64,000 nucleotides of DNA from Azolla caroliniana (GCA_043228905.1 JBHGNT010000004.1:4774001-4838000); one strand, 5' to 3'. Positions 11,807-24,539 are shown, numbered from the stretch's first letter. Numbers and translations are program-made. Notes: generated by a model from the letters alone, not told the origin.

Positions 11807-14800
11807 TCACGATGAGTCATGACTAGGCCTTGAATGTGGTGGTGGGGTGTGAGTGTGAATGCTCTCTTTATTGAGCTCATAGCCTAATACATCATTTAAC
11901 TTCCTTCTTTTATTGTTACAATCATGCAAAGGCTCCTCTTGCAACTCTTTAGACTCTTCATGGTCATTGTCATCATCATCATCATCATCATCATTTATAA
12001 TCACATTAGCAATATCTTCGAGTTTTTTGGAGGTTCTATCTGTAGTTTCTTGTTGGGCTTCTTCATTAATATCTCCTGAAGTTGTGCTTTGGCTCTTTGA
12101 TAATTTCCAGCCTCTAGAGCAAATCCGTTTATATAAATCAACTGATTTTAGGGTTGTTGGAGGATGCTGCAAACAAACACAATTTTGCTTTTTTCTTCCA
12201 CTCAAACATTATGATCAATATATGTGCCAATTATATCATTATATTTGACAAAAATCTTGGATATACACACACAAAAGAAGAAGATGAAGGTGCTTTGCAT
12301 TATCTAATGGTTGAATATGGTTGCTCTGAATCTCCTTATGTATATTGTATTGCAACAAAATGGCATGTGTGTCCATGTATGTATGTACATACAGGTATTT
12401 TATGAACCTAAAGTTTGCATGTATTTGTATGTGTACATATGCGTATTAGATTTTTTATTTTTATAACCTGCATTGAAGGAAGTCCATGCACAAGATGATC
12501 CATTTCTTGTTGAAGCTTGAGAACTTCTGATCTTATTTGAGCTTCTGTTAGCTCTTCCATCCCTGCTCCTTGCCCAACAGCTATAGTATGCTCCAATCCA
12601 TTAATTGTGCTCTCTAAGCTCCTCACCTAATATAAATACATACATACATATCCAACCTAATATAAATATACGTACATATCCATATAGTTTTTTCTTCATT
12701 GTAGAATGTAGTATAATTTTGGTCCATGGTATAATAACACAAACAAGGGAAAAATGCTAAGGAAATATATGTACCAAAATACCCCTACCGTTGTTGGGTA
12801 TTTCGTACTAGGATACCTTGTTGTGATACAACTGTTACACAAGGGTATTCTATACACATTGTATCGTCAATATTTTTGAAAGTTAAGGGAATTATGGTAA
12901 ATATGCCCCAAAACAAATGCATAACCACATCTTGGTTACCTTTCGTCCTGGCCATCGTTTAAGTCCAAATTTCCGACAAGCTTTCTTTAGGGTTGTTTGA
13001 GAAACACCAAGTTTTTTGGCAGCATCCACAACACTGAGATGAAAGTAGGAGGATAACTCAGACATCTTCAATCGATGAGTTCCCCGTCCCTAGTATATAG
13101 AAGAATGCAATACAATTTCAAATAGGGGATAGTATATTATATGTCATCATTAAGATTATAAAATCAAAAGTTGTGTTAAGAAAACTATATACAGATATGA
13201 GATTAGGATGGTCTTTAAATGCATGCATTCTCACTTCGTACGACTGATCAAACAACTCAAATTGAAGCAAAAAAAAGGACAAGGAAACTATGTCTTCAGA
13301 CTAGAAATATCAAATATAATATTTTTGGGCCTCGACATACTTTGAAACATACTGAGCACATTGGCACATATTCATGGACATGTTTCTTTAAATGCATTTG
13401 TTGCTTATTGTAACAAATTACAATCTATATGACTCATGAGCCAACAAATATAACAATAATCAATTTAATAGAAATATAGCTATCATTATACAAAGTTCAA
13501 ACAAGTCTGATTATTGTCTATTCTAGCCCACAACACTTAAAACCTATCATATTATCTCTTTAGTGCTTTAAACATTTGGGTTGGACCTTCTAAAAACTAA
13601 AAATCACATGCATGAGGATGCACATACAATTTGGATATAGATTCATGGTGGGGACGAACAATTGGAAATTAATGTGCTCTACATAAAAATCATACACACA
13701 CACACACACACACAAATGGAGTTTGGAAATATAGGCACATGGATGACTAGTGGTGAAAACTAGTGGGCTATAACTCTCAACAAACACACACTACTGGCTA
13801 TAACTAGGTATAGGAATATAAAAGACAAAATGGGGTGACTAGTGCCTATTAACTAGATAACACACACATGATGTGTCTCAAACATATAGAATGAATAATA
13901 TGGGTGACTAGGTCATAGAAGCTAGTTGGCTATAACTTGGAACACACACACACACATTGTGTCTCTACATATAGAGACATCCATGGCACCATGCATTAAT
14001 ATTATATATCATGAGCTTACATGTGAATGTTGGCAAGAAGCTTACGGTCTTGCTTCTCCTGTTGACGAGAAACACCATCTCCGGCACTTGCGAATTAGTG
14101 TCGAGATTAGGATGAGCATCGATGGCGGATGATGAAGATTGGTCCTTTTCGGACCGATAACATTCAATGCCAGAGTGAGCATGCTCCATGTGATCATTAG
14201 AAGTCACATTTTCGACTCCACCAGAGTTAGGTCCATTATGATTCATCATATAGGTGTTGTCTTGATAAGCTCGTTCGTTATGGCCGAGGAAAAGATCGGG
14301 TCGATCCTTATAATCATCGGCCGAGGTATGCATGTCCTGCGATGAAACATGATGCGACGGATTCCTCAAGTTCGCATTGAGAGGTCGATGAGGGTTAATA
14401 TGCATAGTTGGAATGTTGGTATAGAATTTCTCAATTGTGTCATTCACCATGGCCGAGGTGATAAATGGAGTAGCAGAAGTGCTTTGGTTGCCTATACATG
14501 CATCACTAGGCATAAAAGCACCTAATTGGGAAGCCAAGATCTGAGCCAATATAGTAGCAATATTTGGGTTGTTAAATTTGGAGAGCATATTGCTAGGCAT
14601 GATATTGTTTGGTGCAATATTGTTGTGGGTTTGTTGTACATTATTGCAACTAATGTCATGATCATGGATGAAGTTGTGTGGTGGTTGAGCTGAATTAATA
14701 CTACCCAAATTGAAGAACACATTGTTGTTACTGTTGTTTAAGCCTTGATTCCTTTGCATTGGGCATGGCATTGAAGCATTATTGTTGACACACAACATTG

Positions 14801-16207
14801 GAGATACATTTTCTGTGGTAGGGTTAATAAGATTCTCTCGCGGTATCGAAGATGGTTTGGCATATGAATTGGGGCTAAATAATATCTCCCCATGATTCAA
14901 CTGGTTAGAATGTCCAAAGCATTGTGTAAGATTCGCGGGGCTAGCACCTCCAGTCGTATGATCCTCAATATCCGCATCTGAATCGACAGGCTTAGGGATC
15001 GTGATCATCGCGAGGTTTTTGGGTCGTTTGAAAGCACTACCGGCGGTAGTGATAAGATTTGAAGCTGATAGACCAAAATCTTTCGTCGGAGAAGGCGGCG
15101 GCTGATCGCAGCTAATAATCGATTCACGTGGAGGATGACTAGGTTCAGGTGGAAGGGAGATATGGTGCTCATAGGTGGTGGTAGTTAATATGGTTAATTC
15201 ACTAGGTGGAGGCTTGGTGGGGGTTGAACATACAAGAGAAGGTTTTACAGTTATACAACTACACTTATGGTCGGAGACATGTTGGAGCAAGTGTTCTCGG
15301 GACGAAGGGGCAGGGGTCGGGGTAGCGAGGCTAAAGCTACAATTCACAAGTTGTTGTTGTTGTTGGTTGTGTTGAGATTGTGGATTGTGAATGTGATCGG
15401 AGGCGGAAGATACTAGGGTTAAATTGCTAGGGGGTTTCCAAGTGACATTGTTGTATGGATTTGAACTAGGGGCAAGGTCTACTAGATTTGGGCTTAGTAT
15501 AACTGCCACAAGCTGCTTGTTCCCTTTGCATATCAACACATCTTCGAGGGTCGCGTCCACATCTAGCTCTTCGGGCTCGCTCCCATCCGCTCTCGCCAGC
15601 TGCAACCTCTCCACCCGATCCTTCTCCCCGATGAATCCCAATCTCCGTCCGTTCTTCTATTATGTTATCGACATTCGTACAAGAAACACATATTAAAACA
15701 ATGTCAGAAAAGAAAGGCTCTATAACCAATTGAATCTACTTTGCATCTATATATCTATATATATATATATATGTATGTATGTATGTATATATGTTATCGA
15801 CATATAATCGAAGGCAAATCTAATTTGAAAAAAAACACCAAGGTGTCGAGAATTTCGGAAGATAAATCGTCAATTTGCACTGAGGACAGTCGGAATTCCG
15901 AAAAACCTTTTTTTTTAAAAGAAAAGAAGAATCTAAAAATGAAGAGATATATGTATGAATCATTGTGGTGCATCTATTGAATCCCCAAAATTTGTGTGTT
16001 AAAAAGGAGGAATTTGATTGCAGATCTGAATCCAGAATTTTCATTTTGTAAAGACGGTCTCCTTTTTTAATGATTGAGCCAGACCTCGATGATTCGGGCG
16101 AATTCTTGAAGGGTTTCATGAAGATGGCGAGCAGAGCTCCAATGGTGACCTTTGACAAACACGGTGAACTTTGCCTTAACATGGTCTGTGTGGGCGTGCA
16201 GAGCCAT
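11807..16207 (-). CDS. RWP-RK transcription factor, five exons
   Basis: Exons: 16207-16085, 15656-14046, 13089-12940, 12626-12468, 12166-11807. All junctions are phase 0 and the product is 800 residues. The ATG is preceded by in-frame stops two and three codons upstream. The RWP-RK DNA-binding domain fills exon 3 (about residues 579-628): the core reads LSVVDAAKKLGVSQTTLKKA, then CRKFGLKRWPGRK, with the diagnostic RWPxRK. Exon 4 is a heptad-like coiled-coil segment that commonly follows this domain (ESTINGLEH, IRSEVLKLQQEMDHL). The large exon 2 is Asn/Pro/Ser-rich and probably disordered. The C terminus has an eight-Asp run and a KRRK basic patch. Residues 1-100 form a compact unrecognised domain. 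RWP-RK proteins include NLP nitrate regulators and RKD germline regulators; no PB1 domain is visible, so this is not a typical NLP. Subclass is unresolved. Confidence 0.88.
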
Positions 16208-16261
16208 ATCTCATCATTCCCAAATTGATCTAAATTCTATGAATGACAAAGAAGAGCTCTT

Positions 16262-16270
16262 CTTATAAAT
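16262..16270 (-). promoter_or_regulatory. Possible TATA box of the RWP-RK gene
   Basis: On the gene strand the sequence reads ATTTATAAGA, ending about 55 bp upstream of the ATG. If used, it would leave a leader of only about 25-30 nt. Position and match are fair, not strong. Confidence 0.3.
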
Positions 16271-16375
16271 TCTCAAGCAAATCCTCCTTTCAACAATGGC
16301 ATATGCTTGTGATGGGATTCAGTTATTTCAGTTGCACGCGATTCTCCACATACCTACCTTACCTACACATAAAAT

Positions 16376-16570
16376 TTACATGAATATTAACTCTCTTTTA
16401 TGCTATAGCCTATAACTATCTCTCTACATGAATGTCTCTTAAGAGACGGTTAAATTAAGAGTTCTCCTTTTACATATACATAATTACATGAATATTAACT
16501 CTCTTTTATTCTATAACTATCTCTCTACATGAATGTCTCTTAAGCTACAGTTAATTAAGAGTGAACTCCT
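16376..16570. repeat. Tandem duplication, 108-bp period
   Basis: TTACATGAATATTAACTCTC begins at 16376 and again at 16484. The copies share the following ATAACTATCTCTCTACATG and AATGTCTCTTAAG. The block lies 170-360 bp upstream of the RWP-RK start codon, within its likely promoter. Confidence 0.8.
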
Positions 16571-16635
16571 TTGGCCCATCCATGTGTCCGAGAGACGAGA
16601 ACACATGACACTTTGTCTCGTTGCCGGCACATAAA

Positions 16636-16765
16636 CCTCTTCAAGATTAAAAGAATCGGTTTTCATACTAGCGTTTGTGAACACACATAGCTGCCCATAA
16701 CCCTCTTCAAGATTAAATGAATCGGTTTTCATTCTGGCGATCGTGAATACACATGTTGGGTTTTG
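16636..16765. repeat. Tandem duplication, 66-bp period
   Basis: CCTCTTCAAGATTAAA begins at 16636 and at 16702. Both copies continue through GAATCGGTTTTCAT to GTGAA-ACACAT. It is a second local duplication in the upstream region of the RWP-RK gene. Confidence 0.8.
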
Positions 16766-16799
16766 TATTGGCCACCATGGCCTCCTATAATACCCATTC

Positions 16800-18514
16800 A
16801 TGCATATATCATATATCCAATCATTAGCTTTGCTTGCCTATACATTCACCCACCTTCCCTTGTTTACAATCTATGAGAGGGTTACCCATCTCAATATAAT
16901 CTCCATTCCATAACCTCTTAATCTCTGAACACATAACACAATTGCGCTAGATGGGTGACCAAAGATTTTTTGCCTAGTTATGCACAACATGTGTGTCAAT
17001 CATGCGTCATGCCCATAATGCATATTAAACCATACTTATTATAAATCTAAGAAGAGTGTGAAGAGTGTATACGTGTGAGCTTATGTAGAAATTGGTTATG
17101 TTATTCACGCTTGTGTGATTGAAAGAAATAAGTGTGTTGGTCCTATCAATGCATGAAAAGGGTTTAAGTTCATGAGGAGTTAATGTTTGATGGAAAATAT
17201 TTCAAGTAACTGTGTTGTGATCATGCATGGTTTTGATAAACACATGCAATGTGATGTTTAAACAATAACACGTGTGACATTAGTATGTGCCCTATAATAT
17301 GATGTGTGTTCACATTATGTGTGACACAAAAGAGGAGGTAGGCTCTTGTTAAGTTTGGATGGGTAATGATGTAAAAATGTTTTTGGTTTGCTCTAAAGCA
17401 TTATTTCATTCTCTTTGTTGGTAGTCATGCATAATGTTCAATGTACTTGAAATTAGAGTCATATACAACTTGTGAAAAATTGTTGTTCATGTTGATGTTT
17501 TGGGTGAGGCAAGCTTGGGTTAATGCCTTTGGCTCTATAGCATCTAAAGGTAGACCATAAGTATGTTGGCAAATCTCCCAATCTATTGATCAATTTGTTC
17601 ATGGATGTCATTTGGTGATGCATAACTGCTTTGCAATTAAAAGTCAATGTTGTATCCATTGCTTGAATCATGAGAATAAGATCCACATAAGTTGGATTGC
17701 TATTGTTTTAATCATGTGAGAAAAATCATAAGTTCTATGGTGCTTGAGAATGAAGGTGTACTTATTCTTGGTAAGTCATGATTGTGTATTAGATCCACAT
17801 AAGCTGTATTACTATTGTTTTAATCATGTGAAAAAAATCATAAGCTTCTTTGGTGCTTGGAAATGAAGATACACTTATTCTTGGTAAACCTTGGATATGT
17901 ATTGAGCGCAATGTGTAGATGAAATGTTTTGATGTGGATCAGCATGCTAGATTGCTGAGGTGAGGTGATAGTGTGGATTGGGTTGTCCCATATTTCTGTC
18001 ACAATTGCAACGAGACAAATTTAAAAGAACTTTTATGTTCAGAGGTTTTTGATGTGAGCAATTTCAAAAGTATGCTTGTATCGAACATTAAATGGATTAG
18101 ATACATCAGACAAATACATTAAATGGATTAGATACATGATTTTTGTCTCAAAGTGCATTGACTTGTACAATAACCAATAATAACATTCTCCTTTGAATGC
18201 CTCTCTTAACGATATCAAGAAATGTTTCTATTCGTATATTATAAAGCTTTTTCCCTTTCTAATGGATACAAGACACATTTGCAAATGTGCAGCTTTCCAG
18301 GTAACTTACCTGGATAAGCATGACTTACATGACTTAAATAGGAAAATTGCATGTGAAGAAAATAAGAAAGATATTTTACATTGACTACATCTTGAGAAGC
18401 AGCTCAGATAAAATGTAGTGAACCGTAAAAGGAGATAATTTTGCCAAGAAATCTTAGGCCTCTTAAAACCTTGCCATAGAGTTTATATGTATATGATGAT
18501 AGACCTAGCTATAC
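16800..18514. other. Intergenic between the ARR and RWP-RK genes
   Basis: No intact gene. It contains the 112-bp-period duplication at 17681 and a 31-bp direct repeat (ATTAAATGGATTAGATACAT near 18088 and 18118). The segment ACTTATTCTTGG followed by AAACCTTGG-TATG near 17875 faintly recalls the LILGKPW motif after a retroelement protease, too weak to call. Confidence 0.45.
17681..17895. repeat. Tandem duplication, 112-bp period
   Basis: ATCCACATAAG at 17681 recurs at 17793. Both copies continue with TATTGTTTTAATCATGTGA and end at ACTTATTCTTGGTAA. About 85 percent similar by eye. Confidence 0.75.
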
Positions 18515-21500
18515 CTATTTCACATGCATGTTGCCTAATGTATAGTTTCCAATATTGAAGTTCCCTTCTGGTTGACTTACTACTGCAGCTTGTGCCTGAA
18601 GAAAAATACAAATAACTTGTGTTAGTGACCAGAAGAAAGAAGTATTTAAATGCCTATTCAAGAGCTCAAAGCAAGCCATCCATCCATTACATGCAAAACC
18701 ACAATGTGAAGTTTCAATTTATACATCATTAAAATATTGACTTTTTCGTCCATAACCACAAATTATTTGCTCATTGATTTATGAAAGCTCGCGCTTTGCA
18801 ATATGGTGGGGTTCAAGTCTCGTACAAAAGGTCGGGATGTTGAGTCCATTTAAGGAAAAACTTTTCATTATTCTAGATATCATTCACACCATGAATAGTT
18901 TTATGCTCCTTTGAGAGGCAATGTTAGCAAAAGAAAAAGAAAATGATGAGAGCATACCTGTTTCGTGTATGAAATTAGTGTATCATCCAACATTCCGGTG
19001 CATGCTTTTGTACTAAGAGGAGTGTCTTTAAGCCTGAACTTACTATCTCTTATGCACTGATCTAGTGATCTGTTGTTATAAAGCCCACTCTCCTGGAATC
19101 CCTGCATCAACTGCGGTGGTTGTCCTGATAAACATCCTGCCTTAAATGATTGTCCATAATCTTGATTGAAATGAGAGCTTGATTCCAACTCACTTTTCGG
19201 CCCTAAATTTGGATTGTTCTGAATAAGGCTATGCCAAACTTGCAAGCTATTTAGAGTTGCATTTGGATTAGAAACTAATACACCAGTATTATTACCAGGT
19301 TGTATAATAGAAGCATTTGTATTCCTACTTCCACCCACATCCAAAGTCTCATTGAGAATAGGGGTCTTTACAATTGCATCACTAGCAAGAGATGTAGACC
19401 CATAAGGAATATCAAGACTTCCGAAATTATCGACCGCAGGCCTTCTCATAGAATTAGGACTATTAGCAGATAAGATGAATTCATTATGTTCTGGTCGGAC
19501 ATCAAAAAATGCCCCAACGCCCCTGCCTTCCTGGAGCTTTGGCCTAATTTCGGTAGAAGTCATCGGTAGCCCAATACTTGCATTAGCTTGTTGCTGTAAA
19601 ATTTGGGCCACCAATGCATCATTACTATTGTTCTCAATAGGCAAGCAGCTATCAAGGGTACTAAAAATTGGGTCTAACCCTCCCATGTTTGGTAAAGATG
19701 TTAAACGATGCAACTCTACTGGACTGGAAGATAATGTACTGTTTCCAGATTGCCCAAATGACCCAGATTGCCTTATCCCCACCTGGTTGATGTGATACCC
19801 ACTTGAAATAGTATTTGATAGGGGTAATCCATAAGGTGACCTTGTGGCTATAGCACCAGTATTTGCTCCGTGAACTGCAGCTAGCTGCCGTAATGTATAC
19901 AAATCTAATCCAGGGGGGGTGCTAAGAACTGATCTATCTATAGAACCAGATGGCAAAGATGACTTCGATGATACAAAATCACCAAAACTAGATCCAGCAA
20001 TCCCAAAAGATGGATCTGGTGAACCTAGCATTGTTGAGCCCAGACCCCCAATTTGACGATGATGAGGCACTTCACTGATTCGTTTCAGATATAATCGATA
20101 TTTCTGAAAGGAAACAAATAAAACATCAAATCGGACAACATGATATCGCATGATAGTAACAGGGCAATACAAGACGTTGTGACATATGTAATAGTAGGTC
20201 AGTATCGGAGACGGACACATAAAAGTAAGTATTCATGCATGGAGTCTCAATACCAACCTGTAAATGGCTTGCAACATTTTCCCTTGTAAGCCCACGAACA
20301 TCCATAAGCTCAAGGACTCTCTTCGGGACAGCCTCTGTAAAAAATAAGCAAACTAGATGAGCATGCTTCTATAGAATTAATGAAGTCCAAAACAAACACA
20401 CATGGCATCGTTTATAAAGCATCAAAGATGTTGCGTTCATATTATCAAGTGTATTTGGAGACACCAAACTTACTATCAATGCCAAGTTGGTTCACTGCAG
20501 TTACAAACTTCTGATGCAACTCAACCGACCAGACGACACGTGGCTTCTTTGATGTCGATGGATCATCATTATCAAGTTCAGCATCATCATCGTCCTCTTT
20601 CCTCTTCTTCGAATGCCTTGATGAAGCAGCATCAGGTCCATCACTTGAATGGTACTCACCACCACCATCATTAAGCTGCTGATCTTCAACATTATCACTC
20701 ACTGCCCCTTCTCTCTTCTTCCTCCTCACAACATGCTGCCAGATGTTCTTCAATTCCTCAATCCGCACAGGTTTTAGAAGATAATCGCAAGCACCATGCT
20801 TGATTCCCTTCATAACAGCACTTGTCTCCCCGTTCGCTGACATCACTGGACAGAAGTCGATTTAAATCATAGATGCACAGAAGCAGTCTATTAGAAAATT
20901 CAGACCAATGCAAATTACATTAATAAAACATGGCATATGGGAGAGCCTGATCAATGGATCTAGTTTCTACTTAAAATTGAAAGAGAAAAGAGCTTCAATT
21001 CAATGCCGACTTTGTTAAGCCCCCACAAAATGGGAGAACCTGATCCACGTATTTTGCTTCAAACAACAACAATTGAAAGGGATACAAGGATTCAATTCAA
21101 TGTCAATTACCCAAATAACTATATCAAATGCTATAAATCTTTCTCCCAACAACATGATCATTTAAAGAAAAAAGATCCTCAATTTGATGCATATAACCAT
21201 TACTAATGATCCAATGTACACAACTTCAAACAAGACACTAATTTGACAAGAAAGGGCTTCAACAAATTCGATGCCAATTATATTAACGATCCTGCCAGAT
21301 GGGAGGGCGTGATTCATGTATCTGTTTGAAACAAGAAGTTTAATTTAAAGAGAAAAGAGCTGAAGAGCTTACTTATAACAGGAAGATCCATTTCCAGTCC
21401 AACAAGCTCAAGCAACTTGAAACCATCCATATCAGGCATATGCACATCACTGATGACCACATCAAATCCATCTTTGTTTTCTCTCAGAACCCTGAGAGCC

Positions 21501-22902
21501 TCAACAGCACCGCCACATGTTGTCACTAGAAAAAGAATAAAACAGAGATTCATTACTAACCAAGAAAATGCATTTTCATTTCATGCCCTCAGGATGTTGG
21601 ACCATTACTGACTATTCCCACTGGTGACATTTCTATCAAGAAATTTTGGACCACTTTCCCATGTATGATATAGGAGAAAGTCCATTTCCTCCCATAGTGT
21701 TCCCTAACGAGTTCAACATTACATTTTTTCCCACTTCCCATTTCAGACATTTTACAGTTGTTTTCCTACAGTGCTCAACATTACGAGCTTATCTATGAAA
21801 TGCTTCACATAACTAGTTAACAACCTGCCAAGCTAATTAAACAAAATCCCAACAAAAATCATTGGCTATGTGGATCTGATACCATCGTGCTCAGTGTTTA
21901 ATACTTCTTGTGTCGACATTCAAACATTCTGTTTCCCATGTGAGAAAGAGCTCATTTTCCATTTTTACACAGATTCTATTAAGAGAAAATATCACAATCC
22001 CCTACATGTCCCATACAATTTTCAGCATTATCAGATTCTTTAGACAACACTCTGTATACCTAGATAGCATACCCCAGACCTAATCAAGCAAAATTTGTAC
22101 TACAATCATGAATCTGATATCATCATGCTTTGTGATGTGTTCAAACATGATTTAATTCTACATGCCAAGGTATCCATCAAACCCACTACTTCATCAGACA
22201 TTATCATGCTTTGAAAGATGCCGAAGCTACTCAAGCAAAAGCACTACAATTACTAAATATATAGATCTTAAATAATTAAACACTGCTTTAGGACTTCCCG
22301 CAAAGCTAATAAAGTAAAATCACCATTATAAGCATGGATCTATAGCATCATAGTCGGATTGATGCATCCATGTAAAAGGTATCAGCATATACTTGGATTG
22401 ATGCATCCATTTAAGGGTATTTGTACATGCTTAAATTGATATACCCACATGAAAAGCAAATATGCATCCTTCAATTAAAATACATCCATGTGAAGCTACT
22501 CAAGCAAAATCACAACGACAAACATGAATTCTGTACTGCATCAGTGTGTACGTATGCTTCAATTGACAAATCCAAGTAAAGAGTATGCATCCATGTGAAG
22601 ATATGTATGTGTATTTGGATTGGTGCATAAAGATTACGGGCTTATGTCACAGAAACCATGAAATAAACAATTCAGACATGAGAAGAAAGAAATAATCATG
22701 GTTTACCTTTATAACGACATCTTTGAAGCATTCGGTCTAAAATGAGTAGGCAAATAGGATCATCATCTACAACGAGGACTCGTAATCCAATTGGAAATTC
22801 AGTAGAAAGAACAGAGGAGTTATCGGGTTGGCCCTGAGAAACCATTTTCTTCTCCACTGATATCACACGTGTATTCGAAATTGACTCTGCTTCCACTCCC
22901 AT
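18515..22902 (-). CDS. Type-B response regulator (B-type ARR), six exons
   Basis: Exons: 22902-22707, 21525-21373, 20845-20474, 20334-20258, 20103-18958, 18595-18515. They join in phase to 674 residues. The first in-frame ATG after an upstream stop was taken as the start. The receiver domain (about 39-155) has the acidic pair in VVDDDP (46-48), phospho-acceptor Asp92 in [11 protein letters not shown], and Lys141 in LLKPVR. An acidic [11 protein letters not shown] linker follows. The GARP Myb-like DNA-binding domain (about 215-275) runs from [15 protein letters not shown] to [19 protein letters not shown]. The rest is a Gln/Asn/Ser-rich likely activation region. In this family the protein is a nuclear transcription factor activated by His-Asp phosphorelay from cytokinin receptors through phosphotransfer proteins. 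All catalytic residues are present, so it is probably functional. It follows the RWP-RK gene on the same strand. Confidence 0.93.
18785..18830 (+). repeat. Possible tRNA-derived SINE fragment in the last ARR intron
   Basis: GGTTCAAGTCTCG (about 18811) resembles a Pol III B box, and AAAGCTCGCGCTTTGCAATATGG precedes it. A related arrangement lies near 25989 (AAAGCTTGTGATTTGCCATG followed by AGTTCAAGTCTTG). Two similar copies suggest a dispersed element, but no clear A box or target duplications are seen. Confidence 0.25.
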
Positions 22903-23500
22903 GTCATATTTCTTTTCCGTCAACAAATCCCTGTGAAATATTGGCGTGAAGAATCTTCTTCTTCATCTCTAGAAGAACATTATATTTCATGAACAAGAAG
23001 ATGAAGCTTCCATCTTTGAATCCCGTGATATTTAATGGCAATTTGAGAAAAAAAAAGAAGGTTTGATGCTATGAAAGTGTGTTCGTAGAAATTAGGTCAT
23101 GTATTTATGTCTGTTAAAGAAATTAGGATTCCGTTTTGACACTGTCGATAAAAACAGGGCAAGAGGTTTCACTTTATTCGAGAAATTAAGGTATGGGTTT
23201 GACACTGTAAGGCTAAATTAGAGTTTTGAAATGACTCTTGAGTAAGAAATTAGGGTTGAAGTTTCGATATATACTAGGAAAATGAGGGTTAGGGTTCACG
23301 TTTTTAGCAGAGAGAGAAAGAAGGGAGAACAGATGTTTGCAGAAAGGAGGAAAGAAAGTGCGGACCTAATATCAAGGCACCGCAGGAACGCAAGAGGAAG
23401 ACGAAAAAAAGAAGAGGGAAGTAGAAGGAGGGCAAAAGATGAAGAAGAAGAAGAAGAAGAAGAAGGCCTACAAATTACTAGAAAGACGCCATAGCCAGAT
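22903..23500 (-). promoter_or_regulatory. 5' leader and upstream region of the ARR gene
   Basis: On the gene strand this is rich in CTT/TTC triplets (about 23438-23465) and contains TTTATCGACAGTGTC-type AT-rich DNA. Plus-strand open frames here (for example 23282-23494, low-complexity Arg/Lys/Glu) are antisense products of the triplet repeat. No clear TATA box was chosen. Confidence 0.3.
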
Positions 23501-23637
23501 CATGAGGGAGGGAGCTCAGGTAAGTTAACTCCCAAGGAAAGCTCATTCTTTTTCTTGTTTTTTTTTTTTTGTTTTTGTTTTATTTATTCGCTGTTTCTTG
23601 TTGTACTGTGGTACTTGTCTGAGATATGTCAGAACAC

Positions 23638-23800
23638 ACACAGAAACAGAGAGAGACAGAGCAGTGAGAGAGAGAGAGAGAGAGAAGGTTTAGGGTTTTT
23701 CCTTAAGAGGAACAAATCTTACTAAATCTGCAAAACCCTGCTCATAGCCAGCTTGGAACTAGGGAAAGGAGAAGAAGAGGCAGAGACACAGAAGAGAGAC

Positions 23801-23843
<43 letters not shown>

Positions 23844-23896
23844 AGCCTTCCTTCCTTTGCTTGCAATAAGACCTTGGGTTTTTAGTTCTCTACAAA

Positions 23897-23935
<39 letters not shown>

Positions 23936-24213
23936 CTATCTATCCATCTCTTTGTCGGTCGATCAATTGTCCGCGTGACTCTAGAGGCTATCGAATCACT
24001 TCTCTCGGGTGTACTTAGGGCATCAAACACCTTAATCTACTTGAGTCTGGAGAGAGAGAGAGAGAGAGAGAGAGCAAGGCCCCCAAGAGGCTTTACGGTA
24101 TCCTTAGCCTGTGCGTAACACACAAATACATATCTAACTAGACGTACTAAAGGACTCACATGTAGCTAGGGCATCAAAAACCTTAATCTAGTCGAGTCGA
24201 GACAAGACGAGAC

Positions 24214-24245
<32 letters not shown>

Positions 24246-24260
24246 TGAGTGAGAGAGAGA
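23638..24260. repeat. Cluster of GA/CT and CTAT microsatellites
   Basis: (GA)n runs occur near 23666, 23810, 24050 and 24218. A (CT)n then (CTAT)n run lies at about 23898-23945. The stretches between them contain two related copies of GGGCATCAAA-ACCTTAATCTA (about 24019 and 24169). Confidence 0.75.
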
Positions 24261-24267
24261 AACCCAA

Positions 24268-24530
24268 ATGGATGTAGCTCAGTTGGTAAGGTTGCCCAAT
24301 GGAGACCAGGTGGTCATGGGTTCAACCCACCCACATTCCACAATGGCATCTAATGAAATTAGAGATATCTATGGACTCTAATAGAGAGGTGAGAAATTTG
24401 GGTTTTGGCATCTAATGAAATTAGAGATATCTATGGACTCTAATAGAGAGGTGAGAAAATTGGGAACCCAATATGTTGTACTAGTAGTGTAAACAACTCA
24501 CCACTAGGGTAAGCTAATTACAACAAAAAA
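24268..24530 (+). mobile_element. tRNA-derived SINE candidate
   Basis: The head carries a good Pol III A box, TAGCTCAGTTGG (24275-24286), and a B box, GGTTCAACCC (24319-24328), 32 bp apart as in tRNA genes and plant SINEs. The tRNA cloverleaf is not intact: the acceptor ends pair poorly (GGATGTA against CCACATTCC). The body continues past the B box with a 72-bp unit present twice (TGGCATCTAATGAAATTAGA at 24344 and 24416) and ends near ACAACAAAAAAGAG. Related 65-bp sequences (CCAAGAGGCTTTAC onward) lie on both sides, at about 24087 and 24540, so the element sits in a larger local duplication. Confidence 0.6.
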
Positions 24531-24539
24531 GAGCCCCCC

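Noticed and set aside
15741-15980. Plus-strand open frame between RWP-RK exons 1 and 2
   Set aside because: It lies in the intron and starts in a TATA-type repeat; composition is non-coding.
22902-22926. Earlier TTG start for the type-B ARR
   Set aside because: A nuclear plant gene needs ATG here; the first in-frame ATG after an upstream stop is at 22902.
23282-23494. Plus-strand Arg/Lys/Glu-rich open frame
   Set aside because: Antisense of the triplet-rich leader region of the ARR gene; low complexity only.
24268-24345. A tRNA gene
   Set aside because: A and B boxes are present, but the acceptor stem and anticodon arm do not pair properly, and the sequence continues like a SINE.
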